NCBI GenBank assembly: GCA_905235905.1 | Contig: CAJONO010000072.1 | Span: forward strand, 1 to 44,465 | Direction of reading: 5' to 3' | DNA length: 44,465 bases | Source: an uncultured Prevotella sp. | GTDB lineage: Bacteria; Bacteroidota; Bacteroidia; Bacteroidales; Bacteroidaceae | Shown here: positions 12,201 to 19,043 of the stretch, piece by piece | Position numbering within the stretch: position 1 is the stretch's first letter | Layout of the letters: each line of letters begins with the position of its first letter | Position numbers and translations under genes: made by a program | The notes under the pieces: model-generated | The model's input: only the letters and a program-made list of their open reading frames with translations | Database searches by the model: none | What the model was told of the DNA's origin: nothing

Positions 12201-12812
12201 GAGGTCGTTCTTCAGGTTCTGGCCATCGACGAACACATAGCTGTAGCCATAGATGTTGGCCAAGCGGGCACCACCGAACACGCCCGGTGCATGGACGTCG
12301 CCGCCCAGAATGTGTACCTTGGTATGGCCCATGAGGTCGGCCTGGTTGCCGCCGCCATAGACGTTTTGTAGAATCCTGCCGTCGTTAAGGGTCACCGTTG
12401 TGTTGCCAAAGACGTAGGCCGAGGCACCGTCGCCAGCGCCGAACAGGCCGCCAAGGGCGGTACCTTTCAGCTCTTCGAGTCCTATCTGTACCGAGGCATC
12501 GTCGACAGTGACATTGGTGCTGCCATAGGTACGGCCATTCTCGCCACCGCCGAAGACGGTACGGATTGTTCCGCTGTGGACAGCAATGGTTGCCGTGGTC
12601 TTCACGGAGCCGTCGGTGTCGAAGGCTTTGCTTTCCAGGGTTACAAGGTCTTTGTCGGCTTCAGTATTGGTTGTGAAGTCTGTGCCTACGGCACCGTTCT
12701 TGCCACCGCCATAGACGTCGCCGGCAATGGTAATCTGAGCCTGCACCTGTGCCGATGTGGTGGCAAGGAGCAGCATGAGGCATGTTATGGTATTCTTAAT
12801 CTTCAATTTCAC
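234..12812 (-). CDS. Giant secreted glycine-rich repeat protein with T9SS sorting domain
   Basis: A 4192-aa protein, open over 12.6 kb. A Sec signal peptide covers residues 1-25, with likely cleavage at VQA/QITIAG. Most of the chain, densest in about the first 2000 residues, is built of motifs such as VYGGG, IYGGN, VFGGG and VFGAG alternating with short T-x-V-x-I strands and G-x-V turns every 25-40 residues, suggesting a parallel beta-helix or beta-solenoid. A second repeat type (G-D-x-I-S-x-x-x-Y-N-x-L) occurs in the middle and C-terminal thirds. Around residue 3400 there is a GLUG-like stretch (GLDHSLFGHLCGSVFNLG). The last 75 or so residues end in GVYIVRTDDGRHLKKLAVR, typical of a type A T9SS C-terminal domain. 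The start codon is GTG (12812), preceded by ATTGAAC heptamers; the next in-frame ATG lies inside the signal peptide. It is the last gene of the fimbrial cluster. A surface adhesin is an inference; no enzymatic motif was seen. Confidence 0.9.
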   Translation of the reverse strand: MKLKIKNTITCLMLLLATTSAQVQAQITIAGDVYGGGKNGAVGTDFTTNTEADKDLVTLESKAFDTDGSVKTTATIAVHSGTIRTVFGGGENGRTYGSTNVTVDDASVQIGLEELKGTALGGLFGAGDGASAYVFGNTTVTLNDGRILQNVYGGGNQADLMGHTKVHILGGDVHAPGVFGGARLANIYGYSYVFVDGQNLKNDLIVNCIYGGNDISGTIASSTKWAWTNPESKNMVFPFDNQINTDVDKTWNAFVRTTNPDKADGTGKKIFIGQVFGGGNGDYDTYADYDTKVTIPLKEWNSSAGEYQEVEGGKTFTDLTGRPTLVKTYLEIGGGTIAYLYGGGNAATVTEKTIICIDNSSEVVTSIDDASGTDILQAPYTRLQEMGLNTTQLHAGSAQFQFSRVFGGNNKAAMAIRPVWDLKKAQIRDLYSGGNAGNMTYSNGILLELKSDNLTVDNVYGGCRMADVNPDRHQIAAETINGTYYPAGYSARVLVTAGDLNNVYGGNDISGNIYGGNAVGIHSSIKGDVYGGGNGSYAYTDQVKLKNDPTYGDYFYDVNKSLNLAENTAFTGMQSVNVLNSFRPNAEAVSIRVIGEANKKTVIGGAIYCGGNSATLRNDDPNKNASAELKIGSYVIADKVFLGNNGEEIVKDALLTQYKSKVSIPVYDENGDPVYDENGDQTTEDVAFSQMDLADETTKVNGETQFDVYMDGVAMMIKPQVVFDDIGAYEPYSTYFGSFFCGGNVGSMKINGAMEVSFNDKVVIFDKVVGGSNEANVYEKTGTVNGTSTKLNAQYLGGLLGSTDANGNKLTLNFGGLKIQPKRWKMKTVKDDDDNDIEVYDLDAQGNRQLEWNTVDGRTYDPLTKKYTPMASVDPTVEGETAAPYDANTDPHRRFHGGNIYGGCYSNGHVNGNVVINLNASLVDRKGENAIFDQVEEVEGEAKLYDENYNITRRYTGVLLGEQGMDPLGRALNVFGGGYGGDSEIWGSTTINLNGGYTFQIFGGGEQGAIGKADSHAPDPDDPTKHNLTYNYDKKYSTCINLRDQNFYPGTYRGDTDNSDQIVDHDDMAEAEFIYGGSFEGLIAGNTCINLGNGRIFNSFAGSCNADILGHTETYVGRNSNNDNDLGFPWIRDHIYGGNDLGGRILGEEVPEAKADCDFTSRVSAEALPLVYKYSATSNPKPAALKASAYTEYIQGRVEYIFGGCYGSYDYTDPHYKNYTYTRTATKDEDTGVVTYTYSDDGSTAENVGLPKPGFTKPRLGNAFVNFRPVANNKSSNTVKKIFGAGQGYEGEIGKDSMQMRSYVLVDVPASMTNFQNTEVFGAGSYGGLGFNVSKATAKTNLDSVTAVIDLVRGTVANVYGGSWNQGMTRRTMVNVPEGSTVKVNNIFGGAYGSDPLIPCDVFEAIVNYNSEDATVTKNIYGGNNHADRTLYGYVNVSVPVWQNKAGGYLASVYGAGYGKDSWSQYTEVNLTSRAQAYEVYGGGKEGQVLNLETINKWKEADPTLDLTIGTDYVDYGLDIPADDVNAYLVKTNGLGTKTNTNVYINKGVQIGIVTHPTVSTTKIYGGYAYGGGEGSTATVSGTTYIGIHGGSVHKDVYAGGWGGAVMALYDNCTFTATANAYLEGGTVRNIYGGGYEGDVGKHTGIVADPDNGIVADPYSTVGDILGNTNVVIGIRRDQTEEKLLKALKRTVGSDATTADYGYYCGLPTVQRNAYGGGEGGSVYGTANLTINDGYIGYVFENDEDKTYTDYSDHYIEKIHDETQDDGIGLNRLKDYGNAFGAGYDDKSRVDFSHITMWGGIVRGSMYGGGEIATVGRGRTHNLTGLDRGLEAIDKSGGTHIEMYNGHVKRNVFGGGKGYNILGYGGTHELYTDGYVFGQTQVYIHGGEIGTEDGVTVKDDGTGGYGNVFGGGDVGYVFGKGYFDENSHKEGTGSPNHYYYFVSEDLYKCTKAYGEGEGAHAAGDEIDKATYNALTDEEKKNWEQVRNLTEDCKVVVSPYLQVKDVNGFSINGNSYSQYDYVKTEDLNLLPRKNQGTTDSEITALYDAGWGKLFTGDKDTDGNVKADDPVERGVLIHNAVFAGGNVSSNSDKTYANATTVFGNSTATLYDVYHRDFITVGTEHIGGLYGGGNLSMVDGYRELNITNYGTDYYGQNDQITLEEYRKLSNRERAYFKLQYVCMTEYTYNGKTYSVGDKISEEDYNNSYVVDADHKNTTYWEQYGFCSIYAGRLLNTIQRSDLCGVFGSRMVLQGARDRVAEVGSTSDYTINRVGELSLNKQQTKRKSGATLISGDSYDSGTDATHGNYFGIYSVVNYLGNLTSDVHFDDPHMVVSTDSHGNDISVEDVGYTYYSWKTSHLDKKDRNNGTSLNQVALASGVFLELTTENSTPSKKIYGYVTGIIELDLINIKKDIEGGGYVYARNEHGVRTEISHENTLLSEYNKKDGDEALTNKIYQYSSTSILNHQTSGNFIHKRKRIVDDCYPNNGVYDDGYVKSPAHYWYIKGEVYIYDQVVSAYAGSASAYSKEVKIPLTITAASNGRLQLLNVQPNRYAYFADESKSEDKKITSDGVKVDNERTVLHLNDVVTWWDWHQLADNEQRLFVKETYVNVDTCYVGGYAEENMYPTGTYVLENDKTIHDNVESATAYKQFLLSHPAIYDKKGNEVTDVTTLFHPSNNISHESGYVLTFDMDSPKDWDDWYSPIAGESYYSVSANGTVTTNRKRRSAFESGSADYESGIKKEDYREGPTFKLNAANGLYGQTDYEQGDLLSKEVYDDYTTTVSTMATEPTGQATVVPAYVAVDDYEINGTTVVAGNPISETEYNSLATDADKAHFDEALLCINTIQLGDEEFILRGDVIAKGQLDAIAAKLKTFNNGMQNTDKLTDDEALSYVSDCLTDAYICTSAGKYGGQYFTGGTNYSALKAWCALPGERDKFSFNYDAFDVLADNSYPGEGHADVYDGVGVVENTTQSLYSASKPVEYVATYTGDLSGSNTFTYHDVDGTSHTMSDDADRSISREDYEKILNEQRYYTRINVAAGGQTIYIVQQNFIDGGTPYAKGQDLSEKDYHALSAVNKLDETKVKAVQFTNDSPNAIVVYYCYEAYGNVTVGTTKTATEFANLNNDQKYFTIQGREPTQTSTLYVARESNAKDVTSEKVITVVYQYTYYEPDDEGEGVSLSNELHVVNIHLQLESGAPEVGPLNTPPTVLPGRKVGLKAPYVNPGLYEVINNGWEIYTDEQDAIHHRNGTPFYNNSTKLYWYQHQKRWVAFYSKTYLGKTYSNPVLMSVANYHDIDEVMQDKANHLYVDHPDVIRNSKIYIDNRDCESDPTKSELDLLKDFFDLSVLSGSPAEGSALEGHSLLDSHVTGGADLEFILNSDVSPKAYSVTGGSVDGWTPIGDGSHCFEGNLHGDGHTISGLDHSLFGHLCGSVFNLGATGSFTSAGIADTGDGYVENCWVKSSAVSGFAADTKAVFGNPTRGTGIQLVNCYYPETNAYSETSNDRGNATKMTEREFYNGTVAYNLNGFYLNKRYYDGKGQSTGTPYQYYKTDATGTLVEHSGHYPTLTTDIAQYGNIGYVESRYADGDFRYAGGTIPDAMEKRQKVVEVQTAQGVTTQAEFYPVWPDDYLFFGQMLSYGYDETYPHEDTPSCIFKQNGSLVLTRQSNRVYRAPAYYRTKDMGVAHFNPQAYLAAYSAPKTVSDTNLSPAYPNMTAIDFAGHQDNNYVLGHSGSLFFPPLLDDDGLVGISNRGETPNLLVYAPAEADNENTFNVLSDYFEEPSYDDYDEPGDGETSTYYDDGKSYGRVAVANTSAIHGHIVQNDLTTTTDHLLVDKQDFNCPIAYTMGSDYRMWYQRRPDNFASLDQGWEGISLPFSAVTVATQDKGELTHFYEGSTTGHEYWLRRFKGGAVADDDDKVFMANFGPLAAGSNEKDYANTFLYDYYYSKDDFKDKNEDDYQKQYYSSSYLAAIYPQSSYPYNAVGTPYLIGFPGSTYYEFDLSGTWTPANRLNSETIASPGRQTVTFVSDKEASVGVSDSEQDGVQANGYAFMPNYLNTTFVAGTTGTYTLNDDGSSYDLIPAASAVTVAAFRPYFTAVAGSGSRTTRSILFASEDDIKPGQHDDSNEPGTLSIGAKRKKIVVTSALSEATTVRITSASGITVDTFTIQPGETVETRIFSTGVYIVRTDDGRHLKKLAVR

Positions 12813-12813
12813 C

Positions 12814-12848
12814 GTTCAATGTTCAATGTTCAACGTTCAATGTTGATT
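12814..12848. repeat. Heptamer repeat (gttcaat) at gene junction
   Basis: Five 7-bp units read gttcaat, gttcaat, gttcaac, gttcaat, gttgatt on the plus strand. On the coding strand the unit is ATTGAAC. The array covers the last codons and stop (12830-12832) of the upstream fimbrillin-like gene and runs up to the GTG start of the giant gene, so it forms the whole leader between the two. Confidence 0.85.
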
Positions 12849-13873
12849 GTTGGATTGTTCAAGTCTGGCTTTTCAGACAGTACATGTATATAGGTGGGAT
12901 TCACCTTCAGGTTGAGTGTCACTTTCTGGCCACGGGCGGTTCCCAAGTCGGGCAACTTGTTGGTTGCCGTACAGTTTTCGCGAATCATGACACCGTCTTT
13001 GTCGTACACGTCGTAGGTGCTGACGAGGGTCAGGGCATCCTTGAGAGTAGGAGCGAAGTAACAGTTGAAGTCTATGGCTACCGTCGTGCTGAGTTCCTCG
13101 CCGTCGGCATTGTCAAACAGCGTGAAGGTGTACTGGCTGCCCGTCGTAGGGTAACTGACAGCCGTGATGGGGTCGGCACCAAACGTATTCGGCGTGAGCG
13201 TCACTGCGGCCGAGAACTTTTCGGCTGTTGTGGTCAGTGTCATCGTTTTCAGTTTGATGGTGCGCAGCTGTGCATAGCCCTCATCGACCGTGACGTGGAA
13301 GTCGACGGCTGTCAGCAGGTGGGCCATCATCAGTCGCACTGAGTTGTTGTCCTCCTTGCCCGTATAGGAGAAGTTGCCTTGCAGTAGGTCGCCCGTCATG
13401 TCCTTGATGCCCGTGAGGATGCAGACATCTTCAGTGGTGATGGCATCGATGCCGGCGAGCGTCAGCGTGTATTTGCCTTCATCTTCATTCTGACCCTGAA
13501 CGATGCTTGGCGTAATGTGCTCTGTCTTAGGCATATAGCCGAAGATGGAGTAGTGGATGTCGTTATGGACGGCGACTTTCGAAAACCATTCGCCGTTGGA
13601 GTAGCGGATAGACTTTGCCGTCGGATTCTCATCGGGCAGGAGAAACAGACCGATGGAGAGATCGTGGTCGGGAGTATAGGGCGAATAGCCGTCGGTGACG
13701 GCACGTGTCGTATAGTGGGTGTGATTGTAACTGGCGATATACGGCACCACGTGCAGCGTACTGCCCGTCGTCGTCAGCTCGTCGCTATCCTCCGAGGTGC
13801 AGGCTGCCAGCAGAATCGTTGCGCCCACGAGCAGCAACGACAGCAGATGGTGATATGTTTTCCGTTCTTTCAT
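12830..13873 (-). CDS. Fimbrillin-like lipoprotein (347 aa)
   Basis: The open frame extends to 13915, but the ATG at 13873 is preferred: it is preceded by a purine-rich stretch (GAGGAAAGAGAA) and begins directly with a signal peptide (MKERKTYHHLLSLLL...). The lipobox is ILLAAC, so the protein is probably a lipoprotein. The body resembles Mfa-like fimbrillins: a TR-rich N-terminal strand segment, an FGYMP motif, and a central MAHLLTAVDFHVTVDEG stretch like the conserved H-L-x-x-x-x-F core of the family. It ends in a plain beta-strand (KVTLNLKVN). It lies 17 bp before the giant gene and overlaps or abuts the preceding pilin-like gene, so co-transcription is likely. Role inferred: minor or tip subunit, or assembly partner of the giant protein. 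Confidence 0.75.
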   Translation of the reverse strand: MKERKTYHHLLSLLLVGATILLAACTSEDSDELTTTGSTLHVVPYIASYNHTHYTTRAVTDGYSPYTPDHDLSIGLFLLPDENPTAKSIRYSNGEWFSKVAVHNDIHYSIFGYMPKTEHITPSIVQGQNEDEGKYTLTLAGIDAITTEDVCILTGIKDMTGDLLQGNFSYTGKEDNNSVRLMMAHLLTAVDFHVTVDEGYAQLRTIKLKTMTLTTTAEKFSAAVTLTPNTFGADPITAVSYPTTGSQYTFTLFDNADGEELSTTVAIDFNCYFAPTLKDALTLVSTYDVYDKDGVMIRENCTATNKLPDLGTARGQKVTLNLKVNPTYIHVLSEKPDLNNPTINIER

Positions 13874-13895
13874 TTCTCTTTCCTCTTTCCTCTCT

Positions 13896-15041
13896 TTACC
13901 AGTTATACACTTCATGGCTCACCGTCTTGGTGGTCCAGTCCTTCAAATACAGTGTTTCCAGTTGCAGGAAGCCGCCACCGGCGTGGTAGGCATAGACAAT
14001 CCATGAGTGGTTGCGCAGGAAGTCGCCTGCCGCCGACATGGCGAAGGCGGTCGTCTTCTCTGCGTTGGAACCTATCTGATAGGTTATCGTTCCCGTCAGC
14101 CGTTTGTCAGACTCACGCAGGTAATAGGGGCCATGTGAGGTCAGCTCGCCTTGGCCAATGGCAGTCGTGATAAGGTCTTCGTAGGCCTGGGCACTCTGGT
14201 CATCGTAGATATACACGGTGGGGTCTTCGATAGGAGCCGCTGTGGAACTTCCCGACCAAAGTGTTACCGCAGATTTATTGTAATCGTCAGCGGTACGGTC
14301 GACTGTCCTCGGTATCAGATACTCCGTCTTTGGCATCATTTCCTTGTCAATGGTAATGCTTTTGATGGTTAGCTCTGGGGTGGTTTTTTCTCCCGACTCT
14401 TGGGTGTTGGCAAAGATGAAGCGAAGCTTTGATACTGCCCGTGTCAGTGGTGCGGTGGCAATATTCCGCTCGTTGCCGATGCGCAGCACGGGAGCCTCGC
14501 CGATGACGGGCTGTTCCTTCAATATGCCCGACATGGGCAGACCGTCGTCAGGAACGGCCGTTGTCGACGATGCCAGACCGAAGTGCGACTCGTTGATAAT
14601 GGCATCGTTCAGGTCGTCGGGCGTACTGTCTTCGTCGAAGGATTGGCCGCAGGTGTTTTCCGTGACATTGGCAAAGACATAGACATCGACGGCTGGCTTG
14701 CGCTGTGCAAAGTTGTCGCTCACTTCCAACTGATAGACTTCACCAGTTCCCAGATTCAGGGTCGCTGTTTCTGTTGTGTTGAGGTAGCCAACTTTCGCCT
14801 CCGTTTCGCTCTCGAAAATCCATATCTGCAGCTTTTTAACCACGTTCTCCCTGTACATGGCATCAACGGGACCTATGTCGGCACGGGTGATGACGGGATT
14901 TTCAGGCGAATAGACATAGACGGTCAGCATCGTGGGTTTCCGCGGCCCTTCCCCTGTGTCGTTGGAAGAGCAGCTGCCCATGAGCAGCATCAGCAAGAGG
15001 CTGCTCAACAACTGTCCGATATGTCTAAACTTCGTTTTCAA
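13896..15041 (-). CDS. Fimbrial subunit-like lipoprotein (381 aa)
   Basis: The signal peptide is followed by the lipobox LLMGSC, so the protein is a predicted lipoprotein. The N-terminal half has the fimbrillin-like start (TVYVYSPEN, then KLQIWIFESE) and VDVYVFANV. The C-terminus has LRNHSWIVYAYHAGGG, LQLETLYLKDW, which resembles the R-N-H-x-Y-x-V-Y-A and final D-W strand of Bacteroidales fimbrial tip or accessory subunits. The start codon is TTG at 15041: an in-frame TGA lies two codons upstream and no ATG occurs before the hydrophobic core. The leader is an 11-copy heptamer array. Neighbours on both sides are pilin-like genes on the same strand. Probably a minor fimbrial component (Mfa4/FimD-like role is a guess). 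Confidence 0.72.
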   Translation of the reverse strand: MKTKFRHIGQLLSSLLLMLLMGSCSSNDTGEGPRKPTMLTVYVYSPENPVITRADIGPVDAMYRENVVKKLQIWIFESETEAKVGYLNTTETATLNLGTGEVYQLEVSDNFAQRKPAVDVYVFANVTENTCGQSFDEDSTPDDLNDAIINESHFGLASSTTAVPDDGLPMSGILKEQPVIGEAPVLRIGNERNIATAPLTRAVSKLRFIFANTQESGEKTTPELTIKSITIDKEMMPKTEYLIPRTVDRTADDYNKSAVTLWSGSSTAAPIEDPTVYIYDDQSAQAYEDLITTAIGQGELTSHGPYYLRESDKRLTGTITYQIGSNAEKTTAFAMSAAGDFLRNHSWIVYAYHAGGGFLQLETLYLKDWTTKTVSHEVYNW

Positions 15042-15045
15042 TGTT

Positions 15046-16882
<1,837 letters not shown>

Positions 16883-16886
16883 TTAT

Positions 16887-18962
16887 TTAATAGATATTGA
16901 TGTCAGGTTTCAGGATGAGTCCCTGCTGCCATTCCAGGTTGACCGAGGTACCCAGCTCTATGCCGGGGCTTGTCAGGTCGGGCACACCATTGGTGCCGCT
17001 GCCCACACCGTCGGGCACGTTGGGAATGTCGGGATATTCGCCCGTGTCGGGGTCGGGTGTCACGGGAATGTCGACCTCGCCGTCACCGTCGGTGTCCCAT
17101 CCCGGACCTCCGTGTTCGGGGTCGGTGATGAACTCGTCGGGATTGCCGTCGTTAGTAATATCGTAGGGGTCTACCTCTCCGTCGCCGTCGGTATCGACAC
17201 CGATGGGTGTGCCGTCCTCATCCTTCACGTAGACATCGGGGATGCCGTTGCCGTCGCGGTCGACGAAGGTTGAGCCGTTCTTGATGGAGATGTTCAGGTT
17301 GGTGACGTGGTCTTGCATAATAATCTTATCCAGCACATTGCCATAGCTGTCTTGCTCCTGGTAGTTGGCAGCTGTCGTCGGGTCGAGCTTCACGGCCAGA
17401 TAGAACGTGCCGCCTGCGGGGATGGTGCCGTCGAAACCCATGAAGGCCTTGCCGTTGTTGACCAGCTCTAAGGCGGCATAGACCACTTGGTCGCTCTTGG
17501 TCTCTAAGGCTAAGGTATGGTTGGCCGGTGTGGTGTAGTTGGGCTTGGCCGTGATGCCACTGGGCACGTTGTGGTCGTAGATGACCATGTTCTCGGTGCC
17601 TTTCGTCTTGAAGTCGTAGCCCACACTGCTCTGTCCGCCAATGAGTACGCCTTTCAGGGTGAAGCCGTTGGTCAGGTCGACAGCCTTTCCGCTGCCGTCA
17701 TAGAATGTGCCTTCGCCAATGGTGATCTTTGTCTCGACGCGGCCCACGGCATATTCGGCAGCCTTGTTCAGTGCCACCGACTTCGTACCGGGCTTCACCT
17801 CGTCGGCAGCATCTTTGTAGACGTTGTTGATGACGCTCGACCAAGTGGTCTCTTCATCATACTTGTCGGACTTCGTGTCGATTGATGCCTTCAGCGGGGT
17901 GCTCACATAGTACCATAGGGCGGCAGGGTAGAGGTAGTCGGTGATTTTCGTGTTGAAATCCTTGGTGTAGTTTGCCGACACGTCCAGGAAGGTGCTGGTA
18001 GCCTTGTTCCACCTCACGCGGACGGCACCCTCGGGCAGGCCGATGTTGCCGGGATAGCCAGCATAGTCGGACTTCAGGCTTAGCGGCTTGCCTTCAACGG
18101 GCGTACTGCTGCAAATCGATGCTATCTTTGCCTTGATGGCATTGGCTAAGGCGAGGGCAGGATTGGTGGGCAGCACGTGGTTCATGGTGAAATAGAGGTC
18201 GCTCAGGGCGGCAGCCAGTGTGCTCGACGACGATGTCGTGATGCAGGTGAAGTTCTTGTAGACCGTGGCAAGGATGAAGTCGGTGGTGGTGCTCCACTTG
18301 TTGTGGGGGGCATCCACGCCTTCTACCTCGGTGTTGGCAAGGCTGGTGAGCAGGCTTACGACATTCTGGCCTATCGTGTTGCTGGCCTGCGGCTCTTCAC
18401 TGCTGTTGATCTGCTCTAACGAGAACAAGATGTTGCCGGGCGTAGTGAAGTCGCTGTTGGTAATGCCCTTGGCGTTTACCACACCATACTTGAACTTGTC
18501 GTCCATCGATGTGATGGCCACGTCGGCCTCGTTGTCGATGGCCTTGGCATAGAAGAGGAAATGGCCGGTGCCCACGGGCACGAACTTGTCGGCATAGACC
18601 TTGTAGTTGGCCCGGCCGGGGCTGTTCAGCTCGGCTTTCGTCAGGGGGCTCAGTGTCAGAATGTCGGCAAGCTTGGCCGTTGTCTTCGTCGGCTCCGTCC
18701 GGAAGGGAATGAGACGGATGTTGTCAAGACCTCTGAACTGGCTGACAGACCCACCGCTTTGGGTCGTCGCGTCGGTCATACGTGTTGTTCCCACCACAGT
18801 GCGTGGTATGGAAATGACGAACTCTGGCTTCACGCCCTCATTTCCGTTGTCATCGACGACTACATCGTAGCCCTCGTCGACATCGGAAGATGCACATGCA
18901 GTGAGTCCAACTGCGCAAGTGACGGCAAAGCCCATCAGCGCGTAGAATTGATTCTTCTTCAT
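16887..18962 (-). CDS. Large fimbrillin paralogue with Asp-rich calcium-binding-like insert (691 aa)
   Basis: Starts MKKNQFYALMGF with lipobox VGLTAC. It shares the paralogue motifs: TRMTDATTQ, FRGLDNIRLIPF, NKWSTTTDF, LPEGAVRVRW, YPAALWYYVSTPLK, TKSVALNKAAEYAVGRV, LKGVLIGGQ and a final GIELGTSVNLEWQQGL strand. Between the last two conserved strands, residues about 565-655, lies an insert absent from the other three: DRDGNGIPD, DTDGDGEVDPYD, DTDGDGEVD and Pro/Asp-rich spacers. These match the D-x-D-x-D-G-x-x-D loops of thrombospondin type 3 and dockerin-like calcium sites. The insert could rigidify or cap the subunit when calcium is present. ATG at 18962, preceded by a long A-rich leader; a 4-bp gap to the next gene indicates an operon. 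Confidence 0.83.
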   Translation of the reverse strand: MKKNQFYALMGFAVTCAVGLTACASSDVDEGYDVVVDDNGNEGVKPEFVISIPRTVVGTTRMTDATTQSGGSVSQFRGLDNIRLIPFRTEPTKTTAKLADILTLSPLTKAELNSPGRANYKVYADKFVPVGTGHFLFYAKAIDNEADVAITSMDDKFKYGVVNAKGITNSDFTTPGNILFSLEQINSSEEPQASNTIGQNVVSLLTSLANTEVEGVDAPHNKWSTTTDFILATVYKNFTCITTSSSSTLAAALSDLYFTMNHVLPTNPALALANAIKAKIASICSSTPVEGKPLSLKSDYAGYPGNIGLPEGAVRVRWNKATSTFLDVSANYTKDFNTKITDYLYPAALWYYVSTPLKASIDTKSDKYDEETTWSSVINNVYKDAADEVKPGTKSVALNKAAEYAVGRVETKITIGEGTFYDGSGKAVDLTNGFTLKGVLIGGQSSVGYDFKTKGTENMVIYDHNVPSGITAKPNYTTPANHTLALETKSDQVVYAALELVNNGKAFMGFDGTIPAGGTFYLAVKLDPTTAANYQEQDSYGNVLDKIIMQDHVTNLNISIKNGSTFVDRDGNGIPDVYVKDEDGTPIGVDTDGDGEVDPYDITNDGNPDEFITDPEHGGPGWDTDGDGEVDIPVTPDPDTGEYPDIPNVPDGVGSGTNGVPDLTSPGIELGTSVNLEWQQGLILKPDINIY

Positions 18963-19043
18963 ATTATTACTGTTTGTTAATTAATTATTTATTTTTATTC
19001 TCTTTTTATTTTTTATTTTTTATTTTTTTTATTTTTTTTATTT
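18963..19043. repeat. A/T-tract leader repeat
   Basis: The 81-bp gap between two pilin genes is almost entirely T-runs separated by single A residues (units such as ttttttat) on the plus strand, that is A-runs in the mRNA. It is the leader of the 691-aa pilin gene. Homopolymer tracts of this type are slippage-prone; here they would alter leader length, not the reading frame. Confidence 0.8.
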
